This document shows, piece after piece, positions 13,437 to 25,511 of a stretch of DNA of 64,000 bases. Position 1 is the first letter of the stretch; each line of letters begins with the position of its first letter. Under the pieces are notes generated by a model. The model was not told the origin of the DNA and ran no database searches. It saw only the letters and a list, made by a program, of their open reading frames with translations. The position numbers were made by a program, and so were the translations under genes. The stretch comes from Brachionus rotundiformis. Lineage: Eukaryota > Rotifera > Eurotatoria > Ploima > Brachionidae. Where the stretch lies: NCBI GenBank assembly GCA_016802295.1, contig JAESIW010000207.1, forward strand, positions 985,831 to 1,049,830. The letters are read 5' to 3'.

Positions 13437-13964
13437 ATGAATTTTGAAGAACAATTGGTTCAAATATTAAATGGTTGTGACAAAGATCAGTTGAATAGGT
13501 ACCTAAATGAAGAAGAATCGGCCGACTTGTTGGTAAAATCCATGGAACAGTATCAGAAATTGCTTCAGCAAAAAGAAGAGTTGCAGGCCAGGAACAAATC
13601 TCTAGCCGAGTCCAATTTGAATCTAGAGCCTGTCTTGTGCGATCTAAAAGACCGGGTTAGAGAGAAAATAACCGAGTTTGAGAGGGTCAGAAAGGAATAC
13701 TTGGCTGCCAAGGAGTTCTACGAAGCGCATTCTTTTGCCAGCAGTGAATTTTCCCTAAGTTCCATCTATAATTCACTGAGACAGACTGCAATAAAGGAAG
13801 AAGAGAAATCAGACCGGGATGCTGACGGGTTTTTCTGTTCCTTTAATGTTCAACACACCGACGAAGAGCTGAACGAGTTTCAGCGACAATTTTTGGAACA
13901 AAGAACTCAGGTACATTTGAAAAAAATCAAAGCCGACAAGCTTAAAGAAATGCTGCCCAATTAG
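13437..13964 (+). CDS. VPS37: VPS37 family subunit of ESCRT-I (Mod_r domain)
   Basis: Intronless, 175 aa. Almost the whole protein is a Mod_r domain (about residues 5-170). A helical N-part is followed by the family core with NKSLAESNL and LEPVLCDLK, then a heptad-like helix (VREKITEFERVRKEY) and a C-terminal helix ending in HLKKIKADKLKEM. VPS37 assembles with TSG101, VPS28 and MVB12 in ESCRT-I, which sorts ubiquitinated cargo into multivesicular bodies. The protein lacks the proline-rich tail of vertebrate VPS37B/C and the UEV-like head of VPS37A, so it is a minimal form. Which paralogue it matches cannot be decided. It starts at the first ATG after an AAAACAAA context. Confidence 0.88.
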   Translation: MNFEEQLVQILNGCDKDQLNRYLNEEESADLLVKSMEQYQKLLQQKEELQARNKSLAESNLNLEPVLCDLKDRVREKITEFERVRKEYLAAKEFYEAHSFASSEFSLSSIYNSLRQTAIKEEEKSDRDADGFFCSFNVQHTDEELNEFQRQFLEQRTQVHLKKIKADKLKEMLPN

Positions 13965-14589
13965 ACTTTAATTAAACTTTTTTTTTAATTAATTTTAGAT
14001 ATTTTTATATAATAAACAATTTTATTTATCATTTTGAAGATATTGTGTACAAATGTGCCTTTATAAGCTCATTAAATAAAATTTAAAGGTTTTTTTTTAA
14101 TTAAATTTAAACAAAAATGACCAAGATAAATAAATTAAATTTTTTGATATTTTGATTTGAATTTTCAAATAAAATAATAATTTATCTATCACCAGTAAAG
14201 TTTTTTTCTAGTTCTGTCCGTACCAATTTGGAAAAATAAAAAATGTGCCAAATCCTTGCACTAATTATTTTTCCAAAGAGATCAAATAGATATGAAAAAG
14301 ATTTTCAACTAGTTTTTTTCCAATTTGGCATAAAGCATTATTGTTCTACATTATATATTTGTGTTAGCTTCTTGTAAACCTAATTGGGTCAAAAATTTGA
14401 AGTCCAAGATAAGATTTTACCAATTTTTTTTAAATACTTTTTATCAACTCAATTGAATACTTTTATGACAAAAATTAAAAATTCCTAATTAAATATCAAT
14501 GGCTTAAATTATTTATATTTGGTCAAAAAAAAAATTTAATAAAAACATAAGATTTTTTTTTATATTTTATTTCAAATTTTTGATTAGAA
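13965..14589. other. Intergenic spacer between VPS37 and RFT1
   Basis: This 625-bp AT-rich spacer has an AATAAA-like motif shortly after the VPS37 stop. No coding or RNA feature is seen. Confidence 0.5.
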
Positions 14590-16170
14590 ATGAGCCAAAA
14601 ATTGGAGTCTTTCCTATTCAAGTCAATATCTTACAACATGGTACTCCAGCTATCATTTCGAGTGTTGAGCTTTGTCCTAAACGCAGTGCTCTATCGAAAT
14701 GTTCACACAGATTTGATTGGCGCTTGCAATTTCCGCTTGGCACTTCTCTACACGACAGTAATGTTTTTGTCCAGAGAGCCATTTCGTCGCGCCCTACCAA
14801 CCATGTCAGATGTAAAACAATTTGACAAATTCATAAACTCTTTATGGCTGGTAATCCCAAATGGTTTAGTGATAGCTCTATTTTTTGGCACATTGTGGAC
14901 CTTTTTCGAGAAGCCCAATCAAGCTACTGTGCCAAACTACGACTACTCGATCTTGGTGCTCTGTTGTTCATGTGTGATCGAACTAGTCGGAGAGCCGTGC
15001 TACGCTTTGAATCAAATGCTCTATTTGGCAAAGCTTAGAGTTCAGATCGAAGCGTCTTGTTTGCTCATTTTCAATCTGGTTTTCATTGCTTTGGCCATTT
15101 ATGTTCCTCAACTGGGCGCCCTTTCCTACTCAATAGCTCGCCTAGTCAACTCTGTTTTGTTCGTGGTATGCAGCTTTTACTTCATTCGAAAGCAGCAGTC
15201 CAGCCTAGCCATCAAGTCACTTTTGCCCAATCCATCAGCTCTACTCGACACCAAATACCTTCAATTGGTCAAAGCTTACTACGCTCAGTCTTTATTCAAG
15301 CAAATTTTGACCGAAGGCGAAAGGTATTTGATAACAGCATTCAATTTGCTATCCTACACCGAGTCAGGTATCTACGATGTGGTCAACAACTTGGGCTCGT
15401 TGCTGGCCAGATTTGTTTTTTTGCCAATTGAAGACGCTTCTTACATTTACTTTACCAACTCTTTGCAAAGAGGTGTCCAATTCAAGAATCAATCAAGCAC
15501 AAAATCAAAGTCCTATTTCGAATTTTTGCTCAAAAGTCTGAGCACAATTGGCCTAGTGGTGCTGGTCTTTGGTCAATCATATTCAAAACTACTGCTGCAA
15601 TTATACGGTGGTAGTAAACTTGGTCAAAATGATCTGTGTGTCAATTTGCTCCGCTTTCACTGTGTATATATTTATCTGCTTGCGATCAATGGACTTACAG
15701 AGGGTTTTTTCAACGCTACCATGTCCCAGAGCCAAGTTAATAAGCATAACTACAGACTTGTTTTATTCTCCATTTTGTTTCTATTATTTAATTTTGTATC
15801 AGTAAATTTGTTTTCAGTCTATGGGTTCTTGGTGGCCAACTGTTTAAACATGCTGGTCAGAATTAGCTTCAGCTCTCTCTACATAACCAATTTTTACCAA
15901 GGGTTTAGATTTAAAAATGACAGCTATTTGGTCGATGAGGTGAAATATGACATTTATAGGGCTTTTGTTCCTGACTTCAAATTGGCAAGTGTTTACTTAT
16001 CTGTGCTATTGCTTGGCAAATTAAGCGAGAGCTACTTTGAACAACATATTATTCTTCACTTGTTGGTTGGCATTTTGCTTTTTAGCCTTAATTGTACGGC
16101 TATTTTAATGCGAGAAAGCCAAATTAAAGATTTTGTAAAAGATACAATAAGAAAATTTAAAAAAAATTAA
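14590..16170 (+). CDS. RFT1: RFT1, dolichol-oligosaccharide translocation protein homolog
   Basis: Intronless, 526 aa (human RFT1 is 541). It is a polytopic membrane protein with roughly a dozen hydrophobic segments spread along its length. The N-terminus carries the RFT1 signature: SYNMVLQLSFRVLSFVLNA, then FLSREPFRRA. Further family landmarks are FKQILTEGERYLI near residue 238 and EGFFNATMS near residue 377. RFT1 is needed in the endoplasmic reticulum for N-glycan precursor (Man5GlcNAc2-PP-dolichol) handling. Whether it is the flippase itself is disputed. It is transcribed in the same direction as VPS37, 625 bp downstream, so it probably has its own promoter. No truncation or frameshift is seen. 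Confidence 0.94.
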   Translation: MSQKLESFLFKSISYNMVLQLSFRVLSFVLNAVLYRNVHTDLIGACNFRLALLYTTVMFLSREPFRRALPTMSDVKQFDKFINSLWLVIPNGLVIALFFGTLWTFFEKPNQATVPNYDYSILVLCCSCVIELVGEPCYALNQMLYLAKLRVQIEASCLLIFNLVFIALAIYVPQLGALSYSIARLVNSVLFVVCSFYFIRKQQSSLAIKSLLPNPSALLDTKYLQLVKAYYAQSLFKQILTEGERYLITAFNLLSYTESGIYDVVNNLGSLLARFVFLPIEDASYIYFTNSLQRGVQFKNQSSTKSKSYFEFLLKSLSTIGLVVLVFGQSYSKLLLQLYGGSKLGQNDLCVNLLRFHCVYIYLLAINGLTEGFFNATMSQSQVNKHNYRLVLFSILFLLFNFVSVNLFSVYGFLVANCLNMLVRISFSSLYITNFYQGFRFKNDSYLVDEVKYDIYRAFVPDFKLASVYLSVLLLGKLSESYFEQHIILHLLVGILLFSLNCTAILMRESQIKDFVKDTIRKFKKN

Positions 16171-19100
16171 AATTTTTTTAAATAAAATAATTTTATATTA
16201 ATTAATACATTGATTTTTTTCTTTTAATTTTTAAAAATTTTTAATATCAAGATTGATAGTCTCGTCCAAACACCATTTGCTATATTTATCAATATTAAAT
16301 TTTATAATTATGTAGTTAATAAGGCAAATATTTAAACTTCTTTATTGCCGTTTATAATCTAAAAAGTCAATTACACTTTATTTAATATCCTAAATCAATA
16401 AATTTAAATGAATATTATTTTTTTAGAAATCAAAAATTTATCATTTATCTTTTTCAATCACATAATCGAGTTTATTAACTATTTAATAAATTTGATAAAA
16501 TTTTAATATTTTATTGTCTAATAATTTATCTAGATTTAATTTAGCCTCTCTCAGTGCTAATTTATCTATAATATACAATCTAAGAAAACTAATATAGAAG
16601 TTTATTGACTAATATTTATGTATATATTTCACACCTTAATGAGCAAGCAGTAAATATTGCAAAAATATAAAGATAAATTAGGATAATGTGTCAAAATTTT
16701 AAAAATTTTCTCAAATGATATTTTTCTGGCATAATATTTTTTGAATGGTCAAATTGGAAATAAAAATATCAATTTCTTGATTGTTTATTTTTGAGATCGA
16801 CTGATTTTAGGCAATAAAAAGCATTAATTAAGCTTGTTTATCTCAAAGGTAGCAATTAGACCAACAATATATGCTTTTTTCCCAATTCAAATTTATAACC
16901 ATTCTTTATGATTTTATTTTATTTGATTTGAAAGTTTATTTAATATTTAATTTCACTAATATGGCTTATTTAAAAGCATTATCTGCCATAAACTAATTTT
17001 CAAATTCTATTTTAGTCCTTTAGCAAAATATTTATTAAAAAATGAAAGTAATTAAATGCTAAAACAATCATGAAAATTTCTTTTCTTGAAAAGCCAAATC
17101 AAACTCAAAACTGGTCCATTCTTCTTTAATCAGGCCTAGATTCCAATATGAATAAAGACTTTATTTGCTTTTTAAAAATCTAGATCGGCAAAATTTGTCA
17201 GGCTATTTGGCAAGGACTTAAGTACTGTCTCTGAGTATAATGGCCAATTTGCTAGTTAATATAAAAAGCAAATAAAAAATAAAAAAAGAACAATTTTGTT
17301 TAGTGAGCATAAAAACTTAAATTTAAAAAAAAAGTGTAGCCTATTTAGTAGTTGTAGTTGCTGCAGTTTAGTGGTCTTTACCAGCCCTTAAGGCTATTGC
17401 AGTCTTTACAAATCCAGTTTGAATATTTCTCTATCAATTTGAGCTTTGAAACTATTGACTGTCGTTTCTGATACTGCTTCTTGTGGTAGCTTGGTATTTT
17501 TGGTAAGATTGTCGTTGTTAAAAAAGATTGTTAAGTATAAGTGAGCTTTTTTGAGGTTTAAGAAATAAAATAAAAGATGTGTGTTGATAAAAATTTTATT
17601 ATTTTATTTAAATATTGTAAATAAGCAAGAAATTTTATGATGTGAGATGAAATCTTCAAAAGTGTGTGTGTGTGTGTGTGTGTGTGTTGATTGCCTTTTT
17701 AACTTTAATTTCTTATTTGATTGAAATTTATTTAGCCAAGCTAAACACTTAAGCAGTGTCGGATTTATTTCATGGATTGTTTTTCAAACACCTGAGATAT
17801 CTTGAAAATATTTTTGTTTTTCAACATAAATATTTCATTAAAAAAAATTCATCAAGTGCTCTTAACGGCTAATAATAAATATTGAGCAAGAAAATATTAA
17901 TAAATTGATCGTGTGTGTCTTTTTTTTATGCAATTAAAATCGTCTTAGTCATTATACTCGTCATCTGTAGCACTTGAAAACTATGTGAATTATTTAATAT
18001 TATTTTGTGTTTAGTTTGAGGCTTTCGGGTTTCAAGAGGCCACTTCAAAATCAATTCAAAGTTTAAATAAAATATTTTTATCAAATCTCTTGATTAGAAA
18101 ATAGAGATTATTTACAAAAATAATTAATTTAGTTGTTCATAACCAGCGGGTAATAGAGCTGCATTAATCTAATCCCTAATCCGTATGATGCAGATTGAAC
18201 TTGAACAATTAGTCAAATGGAATATATCCAATTGAATTAGCAAATAGGTAAATTGCAATAGCTCCCGATGGAAAGCAGCTGGTTACTAAGCTCTCTATTT
18301 CTCTCTCTCTCTCTCTCTATTTTGTTAATGATTAAATTTTAGCTAATTGAATTCAATTTGTCACTTAAATCAGTTGGTCTAATAGCTTCCGTATCTAATT
18401 CACCTTTTCGAAATGAGCCACTCGCTAAAAGCTTCCTGACGCATCAAATCCTAACGGAAAATGCATTTTGGTATTTAAGACAAAATTTTGGTCGGCTTCA
18501 AACTGGATCAGCGCCGGTAAACGCATTGATCCTTAAAGACTAATTTTCATTCATCTTGAATTTGATTGGAAGTAAACTGTTGGACTAGACGGTTAATTTG
18601 TCTTAGTGAGTTAAAAACTAGGGGAAAACTGAAATGTTGTCAGCTGTCAGAAAAATATCCCGGACAGTTTGGAATTTTGTCAAACACTTTGGAATAATAT
18701 TTGAGTCTATTAAAAGACTTTCATGTCAATTTAAAAAAATAAAAAAAAAACACTCAAAAATTCTTGCTACTTAAACTTGATTACTCTAAAGCCACTTGAA
18801 ATAGAAAAATTTATTTCTTCTAATCTTAAGACATATTTAAGCTTTTTAAAGTATTGGTTTATACAGAAAAAAAAAAAAGAACTAAATTAAAGTTCGTTTT
18901 TATCTAATCAAATAAATTTTAATTAGCGAAAAAAAAATTAATTAATCAAATAAATTAATAAAACAATAATTGTCTAATTATTTAATTTTTTAGACTATGG
19001 CTAAATAATTGAAAAATTTCCAAACTTATTTGCTCAACATACAAAATGAATGAATAAATAAATAAATAAAAGAGAAAACTTAGTTTGTTAGTGATTTATT

Positions 19101-19500
19101 TAGATTGCTGTTGTTAATTGATGATAGAAGCCCTTTTCAAATAGAGGAATAATTGGCTTAGATTGTTGAAGAGTTTTTTTAGTTGTGGCGGAAACTTCTT
19201 AGAAACGGCTCTTGAGTAGTAAAGAAATGAAACTTGAGTGGATTAATTTTATTCAAAATATAATCAATAATTAAACAAAAAATAAATAAAACTTAAAATT
19301 AAAAAAAAAATACTGTAATTTTTAATCATCAAATCAACTTAATAGCTATCTATCAATAATTTTATAAAAAATATTTATTTATATATATATATAAAAATGT
19401 ATGTATGTATGTACATAAGATAATGAAGTGATGAATAAGTCTTGAAGCAGTAATGTGGACTAGTGGTGCGTGTTTGCCAGGCTCTTGATATTGGAACAAA
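16171..19500. other. Gene-free 3.3-kb spacer downstream of the NK2.1-A gene
   Basis: No supported gene lies between the RFT1 stop and the NK2.1-A stop codon. The stretch is AT-rich with a (TG)n run near 17662-17687, a (CT)n run near 18297-18319 and an ATGT run near 19398-19412. A less AT-rich island at about 18358-18543 has an open frame but no ATG start. It may be regulatory sequence for the homeobox locus. Confidence 0.45.
17662..17687. repeat. (TG)n microsatellite
   Basis: An uninterrupted GTGTGT run of about 13 units, visible directly. Confidence 0.9.
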
Positions 19501-20825
19501 CTAGTAGTGTTCGTACATGTTACGGTCCATTTTGATGCGGTCCTTGAGCGCCTTTTTGGTCTTGTATCTGTGATTTTGGAACCATATTTTGACTTGTGTT
19601 GGCGACAAGTGCAAATCATTGGCGAGCAGTTCGCGCTCTGGTGCGCTCAAATATCTTGTCTTACTGAAGCGTTTCTCCAGCTCGTTTACTTGCGCTTGGC
19701 TGAACAGAATGCGCCGTTTTCGCTTAACCATACCTGCGCCACTCGGATAGCCGATGCCAAATTGGTAGCTGTGCGCCTCTGGACTCGAGTTGATCTCGCT
19801 CGGCGCTTGCTTATGCATGTACTCCACTTGGCACATTTGGCTCATGCTATCCGCCGGACTTCGCACTGCTGACGAGCCCAGAAATCTCGACACTTAAAAA
19901 TTATGCAATCGTTAATGTTTGTATCACTAAAGTGCTACAAAAATCGATTCTAAACTACAATACACTTGACATAGTTTACTAAAACTATTAGCTTACGTAA
20001 TCATGGCTCTTAAGAGCACACTTACTACAAACAATAGAGCAAAGTATGGCAATTATCTATCGACAAAGAAAGATAAACTAAGTCATTACAAATCTCTAAG
20101 ATAATCCTTTAATTGCTTGTATCGTTCTTCTAAAATGATAATAAAACGACACAAAGCTCATAATTGCCACAAACACTTAATTGACTATTTTATTGTTTTG
20201 TTTGTACTTTGCCGTGCAAACAAAAATCTCGAATCGGACAGGCTCTATCAATGTCCGATTCGATTGACACTAATCTTGAATTAATCAAGAATAATTTTAA
20301 TTTTCAAAGTGCATTACTCTGTCAATTTTTAGATTTTTTATTTATTAAATTTAAAAAGTTAAGGAAAAATATCAAAGCCGAGAATGTCTACAGTCATAAG
20401 CTAAATAATTAAATTAAATTACTTGCTAGACGTGTGTCGAGTTGAGTCGGGTCGTACCAGGAGCTGCCGCATGGATTGATTGGCGGTGGCGGAGGCTGGT
20501 TCGAGTAGAAGTGGTCGCTGGCAGGGTACATGTTGTCATGTGAAGAAGGGTAATAGTAATAGTGGTGATGGTGGTTGTAGTAGGCGGACAAGTGTGTTGG
20601 CGATATGTTGGACGAGCTTGGCGGCGTGAGCTGGTAGGCTGGTGGGGGCTCGAGGGCCGAGCAGCTCGGACTGTGGATGGACGGTGACGGCGTGCTCGAC
20701 GAGTACGAGTTGTGCGAGCTCTTCTTGTAATAGTGGTCCGCCTCGACCGGATTGAGTATGTCGGTGACCATGAACGGCATGCACGTCGCCGCCGCTGTAT
20801 GATACTTAAAGGGACTTGTTGACAT
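19501..20825 (-). CDS. NK2.1: NK2.1-type homeobox transcription factor, copy A
   Basis: Two exons (20825-20423 and 19892-19501) give 264 aa. The start is the ATG at 20825. The N-terminal part has a short motif FMVTDILNPVE, like the tinman/TN-type repression motif, followed by Ser/Pro/Tyr/His-rich sequence. The homeodomain (about residues 191-250) starts KRKRRILFSQAQV and ends VKIWFQNHRYKTKK. FSQAQV is typical of the NK2.1 (TTF-1/scarecrow) group, and the Tyr in NHRYK is the NK2-class residue 54. The homeodomain is more diverged than in copy B (for example FSKTRYLS and LLANDLHLS). The protein stops about 15 residues after the homeodomain, so no NK2-specific domain is present. The 530-nt intron lies just before MSRFLG, as in copy B. 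Confidence 0.92.
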
Positions 20826-23800
20826 ATTCAATAAATTGCTCGAAATTTGTCTAAAAAAGCAAAATAAAAAATATCTTAAAATTAATTAAAACTTGTGAAG
20901 AGAGAGAGAAAGACAGATATTTTGGTTGTGTGTGTTTCGGGGCGAATTTTCAAGTGGGATTTTGATTGAAATTGAATTGATAGGGAATATGAAATGGCAA
21001 ATCGGCTTAGATGCGGACGGAAGTATATATTGCCGAGAAGAGGAGAAGAAAATTAAGAAAAGAAATTAAACGAACAAAAAAAATTCAAGCTAAAGTACTT
21101 GAAGTTTTAGTTAATTGGTCGATGAGCTCAATTTGTCATATTTTTAATTAATTAAAATAGAAATTAAATGATTGCTTGTCTATGCTGAGCCAATCGCAAA
21201 AATCAGCCAATCTAATCTAGTTTGGCTAATTTAGTTTTGATAATAATAATTGTTGAAAGTTAATAGATACTGAGAAGAGAAAGAGAGAGAGAGAGAGGGG
21301 TAGCATGGATGAAAATTGGGTGATTGAAGCGCCCAATGCTCAGATGTAGATGAAATTGTCACTTGTTATCGACTTAAAAGTGGTTCACCTTACTCTTCGA
21401 GTGTTTGTTTGTGCTTGCCGAATGGTTAAGATTCGACCAGAGAGAAAAAAAAAGACAAATAAAAAATTGGTGTTTGTTCAGTGTTGAGTTGTAGAAATTA
21501 GGCCCCTAAATTAAGTAAAATAAACGCCTCGTTTGGCTTAAAAATACAGTCCGGTTTTACAATTGTGAGAGAGAAAGAGAGAGAGAGAGAGTGAGTGAGT
21601 GGCTATGAGCTAGGTAAACAAAGCGAACTGTTATATGACCCCTGGCTAAATGGTTTTATTGCTTGCTCACATGCACACTAATTTATTGATTTATTAACTG
21701 TACATTCTAGAGACTAGATAAAGTTTATTAAATTTTAATTAAAATTTTGTGTGTGTTATTTTTTTTATCTGGTTAGATAACATACAAGTGGGCCATTGCT
21801 AATCAAAAAATGGAAATAGTCGTTGTCTAATTACATTCCGTGACTCAAATCGAAATTCTAGAGCACACTTGAAATGACATTTTGATGATTAAGACGATCT
21901 ACTTGAGCAGCTCTCTCGATTCTTTTCTTTTTTCTAATTAAAAAAAAAATAGAAAAGAATTCAACTTAACAAGACTTGCACGAATCTCTTTCTACTTCTA
22001 TCTAACATTCAAATAGATAACATAATGTTTACACATTTTTTCTGCTCGTATTATTAAACAGCAATTATAGTATTTAGAAAATTGTTTAGCTTTATTTTTA
22101 ATTAAACTATCAATATCAGTATGACACTGTACGCTAATAGATAACATTACCTAATAGCCTAAAAACAACAACATTGTTGTGCAATAGACCACGATAATTG
22201 CACACACGAGCATATAAATATATTCTATTCAGTCCTAGTTTTCTTTTTTTACTACAGTGCTATATGCTTCTCGATCACTTCTGCTCTCTCTCTCTCTCCC
22301 TCTCTCTCACTGTCTTTGTCAACACACAAACAGGCTAAGTTAAGCTTATCGTCTAAACAATAAAATATATAAGAATGTAAGATTTTCCCTAACAGATCTG
22401 TGTAGTCTAGATCCTAGCAGACGCTCTCCACTCTTAGCTTTTCTCTCTTTTTCTAACTATAGCATCCAGGGTCTCTAACAGAACAACTCAATCAAGCGCT
22501 AACATGTCTAAACTTGCAGTAGCTCGAGCCGTACCCTTTTCGGCACTGAACATCCAGGGTTACTAACAGAATGAAAGAATCTCCTAATCGATTAGCCAAT
22601 CAGATTCCATCTACAGAACCCTCTCCTCTTTCTCTTCTTCGAGTCCTAGCATGTCTAAACATGCAGAGCGCACGCTTAGCTCGAGCACGTACCCTTCTCT
22701 GTGCTAAACACTCAGGGTCTTTTAAAGCACAACATAAATTCCCTATCGATCAGCCAATCAGATTTAATCTCTCATTCAAGTCCTGCATGCATGTCTAAAC
22801 ATGCAGAGCGCACACTTAGCTCGAGCAAGTACTCTCCCTTTCAAAACAAAAGCATCTAGGGAAGAGCCCGCTTGATTCAGATGGGTCAAAAATGCTAGCA
22901 TCACTATACTTGTAACAAAGTAGATGAACAAAATAATATTAGACTCTTTAAAAGTTAATTTCAAAATAGAATATATTTTATTTTTTCTAATTTGTCAAGT
23001 TATTCAGGTCTCATATCATAATAATGGTATTTTATTTTAGTGCGCTTTGAGTAATTGTTTATATTGCATTTTGAAAAAAACTAGAAAATAATGAAATAAA
23101 AAAGCTAGACAATTTTTGACTTAGGCTCAGACTCAATTAATTGCTGAGACAAAGAGCAAAAATTTTATGTAATAGCCACCAGTAGATTGTTTGTGTGGTA
23201 AATTATTGATTAGACACAAACAGACCAATATAAGCGTTCATGCATAGCTAATTTAGTGTTTGGTAGTGGCTTACGTAAATGTTTGGTAAGGATTGAGACA
23301 TATAGTGAAAGAGCAAGATATGAAGCGAGAGCAATTATCTATTTAGAATTAGCCACGCAGTGTTTCAAGTGGTCTGGCCCATTGGGCTTTCTAGAAACCT
23401 AAATATTCTCAAGAGCTAGTGGATTAGAGTTGACATGAATTCGAGGCGTTTTTTAAAGTTTATTTAAACTAAATTTACCCAAATTGCTTAATATAATCGG
23501 GCTTCTCTCTAAAGCTCTCGCTCTCTCTCTCTCTCTCTCTTCGTTCTCTTTATGTGTCGTTTATTCGATTTTAAATTTCAAGTGGTTTTATAATATTTGC
23601 CAGTTTAGAGCCAACACAAAAAATATACGAAAAATGCCATTTAGATAAATTAACAGTTTTAAAATTTACCTTTGGAAACAACACACACACACACAAAACG
23701 AAAAAAAAGAGAAAGAGAGAGAGAGAAAATAATTCATTCTATTTTTTTCCAAATATTTCTAAAAAGTCGATTGCTATTGGGCCAAATAGTCCATGGGCTG

Positions 23801-24167
23801 AGCCTATTTGGCGACGACTGATTCGAACAATTAACTACAACCAATCAGAATTTTTCTTCTATTCCCAATTTAACCAATCAAACACACTCAACTAATTTAC
23901 ATAATCTAAAATAAAATCTTTAACTATCCATTTAGAAATTTATTTTATTATTTTTCTATATATTTTTTTGCTAAACAAAAAAAAAAAAAATAAAAATTGG
24001 CTTTCTAAAATAGTTTCTGCTCTATTCCATAGATCTAATATTCAAGTTGGATTAAGTTGGATAATTGTGTTGAGCACACGCGACACCAAACCACACCACA
24101 CCAGCGCACACTACTCGACTCACTTTGTTACACAACAGAACAGACAGACCAGGACTGCTATCGCCAC
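20826..24167. promoter_or_regulatory. Shared upstream region between two divergent NK2.1 genes
   Basis: This 3.3-kb region separates the ATGs of the two head-to-head homeobox genes, so both promoters must be here. It contains GA/CT tracts near 20899, 21273, 21571, 22285, 23518 and 23702. It has three matches to the NK2 binding core TCAAGTGG (20950, 23365, 23578) and a reverse-type CACTTGAA near 21866. It also holds a ~145-bp tandem repeat (22440-22860). Regulatory function is inferred from position. Confidence 0.5.
22440..22860. repeat. Tandem repeat, ~140-147 bp unit, about three copies
   Basis: The block CATGTCTAAAC followed by TAGCTCGAGC recurs at 22503, 22650 and 22790, spacings of 147 and 140 bp. 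The second and third units are very similar, sharing ATGCAGAGCGCAC, and the first is more diverged. Each unit has a near-palindrome (CATGTCTAAACATG), a CTCGAG core, a CAGGGT/CCAGGGT motif, and in two units GCCAATCAGAT. The unit is less AT-rich than its surroundings. Confidence 0.8.
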
Positions 24168-25511
24168 ATGATGCTTTACACGGAGTGCGATCGAAACACG
24201 GTGCCGGTGCCGAGTCACCACTTGCACCAGCAGTCGGCCGGCCTCGACGGCCCGCACCACCAGCACCTAAACCTGCTGCAGAACAGCGCCGACTACGCAG
24301 CGGCCATCTCGGCGCTCAGTCCCAAGTACAACACGGCCTTCAACGTGACCAGCCTGCTCAACCCGGTCCTCGAGGACTCCTACCGCAAACAGCAGCAGCA
24401 GCAGCAGCACCACCACCAGCAACAACAGCAACAACATCATCATCATCATCAGCAGCAGCAGCAGCAGATGGAGGCCACGTTCCAGGCGTACCCGAACCGA
24501 TCGAACATGAACAGTAGCGGCTCGTCCAGCACGGCCTCGTCGACCAGCTCGTCTTCCTCCTCGTCCGCCGCCTCCTCCTCCTCATCATCTTCATCCATGA
24601 AGCAAGAATCGCCGCTCAGCCTCGGCGTCCACGCCAACATGTGCACCTACCCGGCCACCGGCTCGCCGGACTCGTTCTCGCCCAACGTCATCCAGCCGTC
24701 GCCCACCTCCTCCGCCTCTCTCCAAAACCCGTACTTCAACTACGCGGCCGCCAATCAATTCCCATCGCTGCACACGACCTCGCTCGTCGGCCCGCCTGCC
24801 ACCACCACCGCCGCCGCCGCCGCCGCTGCTGCTGCCCACTACGCCACCGCTGCCTCCACCCCCTACTCCCACTACTACAACAACGCTGCCGCTGTCGCCG
24901 CCGCCTCCTCGTCCTCATCTCCCTATTGCACCGCCGAATCGGACTCCTACTCTCAGCTACAGTACGCCAACCAATCGGCCTGGTACGCCAGTCCCAACGA
25001 CCCCCGCTTTACCAGTAACTATCCACTTTTATCCAAATAAATCCATCCCACTCAAATTAAACTCATCTCTTTCTTTTTTTTTTTTGTTTTAGTGTCGCGT
25101 TTTTTGAGCCAAGCGAACAGTATGGACGAGTATCAGTCGGCGCCGGTCTCACAGCTGATGCCGCCCAAGTCGTCCTCGTCGACCAGCTCGTCATCGTCGA
25201 GCTCGTCGTCCAACCAGGAGAGCATGAACAACAAGCCGTACGCGGCGGCCTACTCGAGCCAGTTGTCCCAGTATCCGTACCAGTCGAAGCGGAAGCGGCG
25301 CGTGCTCTTCTCCCAAGCGCAGGTCTACGAGCTAGAGAAGCGATTCAAAATGCAAAAGTACTTGAGCGCCCAGGAGCGCGAGCATTTGGCCTCCGGACTC
25401 AACTTGACGCCCACACAGGTCAAAATTTGGTTCCAAAACCACCGCTACAAGACCAAAAAATCGTCCAAAGAAAAATCATTCAGTCACGACATGAGCTCCA
25501 ATAGTGAATAA
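24168..25511 (+). CDS. NK2.1: NK2.1-type homeobox transcription factor, copy B
   Basis: Two exons (24168-25014 and 25093-25511) give 421 aa. The start is the ATG pair at 24168/24171 in a GCCAC context. The N-terminal motif FNVTSLLNPVLEDSY aligns with the NKX2-1 motif around SDILSPLEESY. Long Gln, His, Ser and Ala runs follow. The end of exon 1, WYASPNDPRF, and the start of exon 2, MSRFL, match the NKX2-1 region before the homeodomain. The homeodomain (about residues 349-408) starts KRKRRVLFSQAQVYELEKRF and ends QVKIWFQNHRYKTKK, very close to scarecrow/NKX2-1. The protein ends 17 residues later, without an NK2-specific domain. Coding sequence is strikingly GC-rich against an AT-rich background. 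The intron position equals that of copy A. Confidence 0.95.

Noticed and set aside
18358..18543. 61-codon open frame on + strand in the NK2.1 3' spacer
   Set aside because: No ATG start, no family resemblance and no matching exon. A conserved non-coding island is at least as likely.
24267..24918. Several antisense or alternate frames with runs of Met, Asp, Arg or Gly
   Set aside because: Shadows of the poly-Gln/His/Ser/Ala codons of NK2.1-B exon 1.
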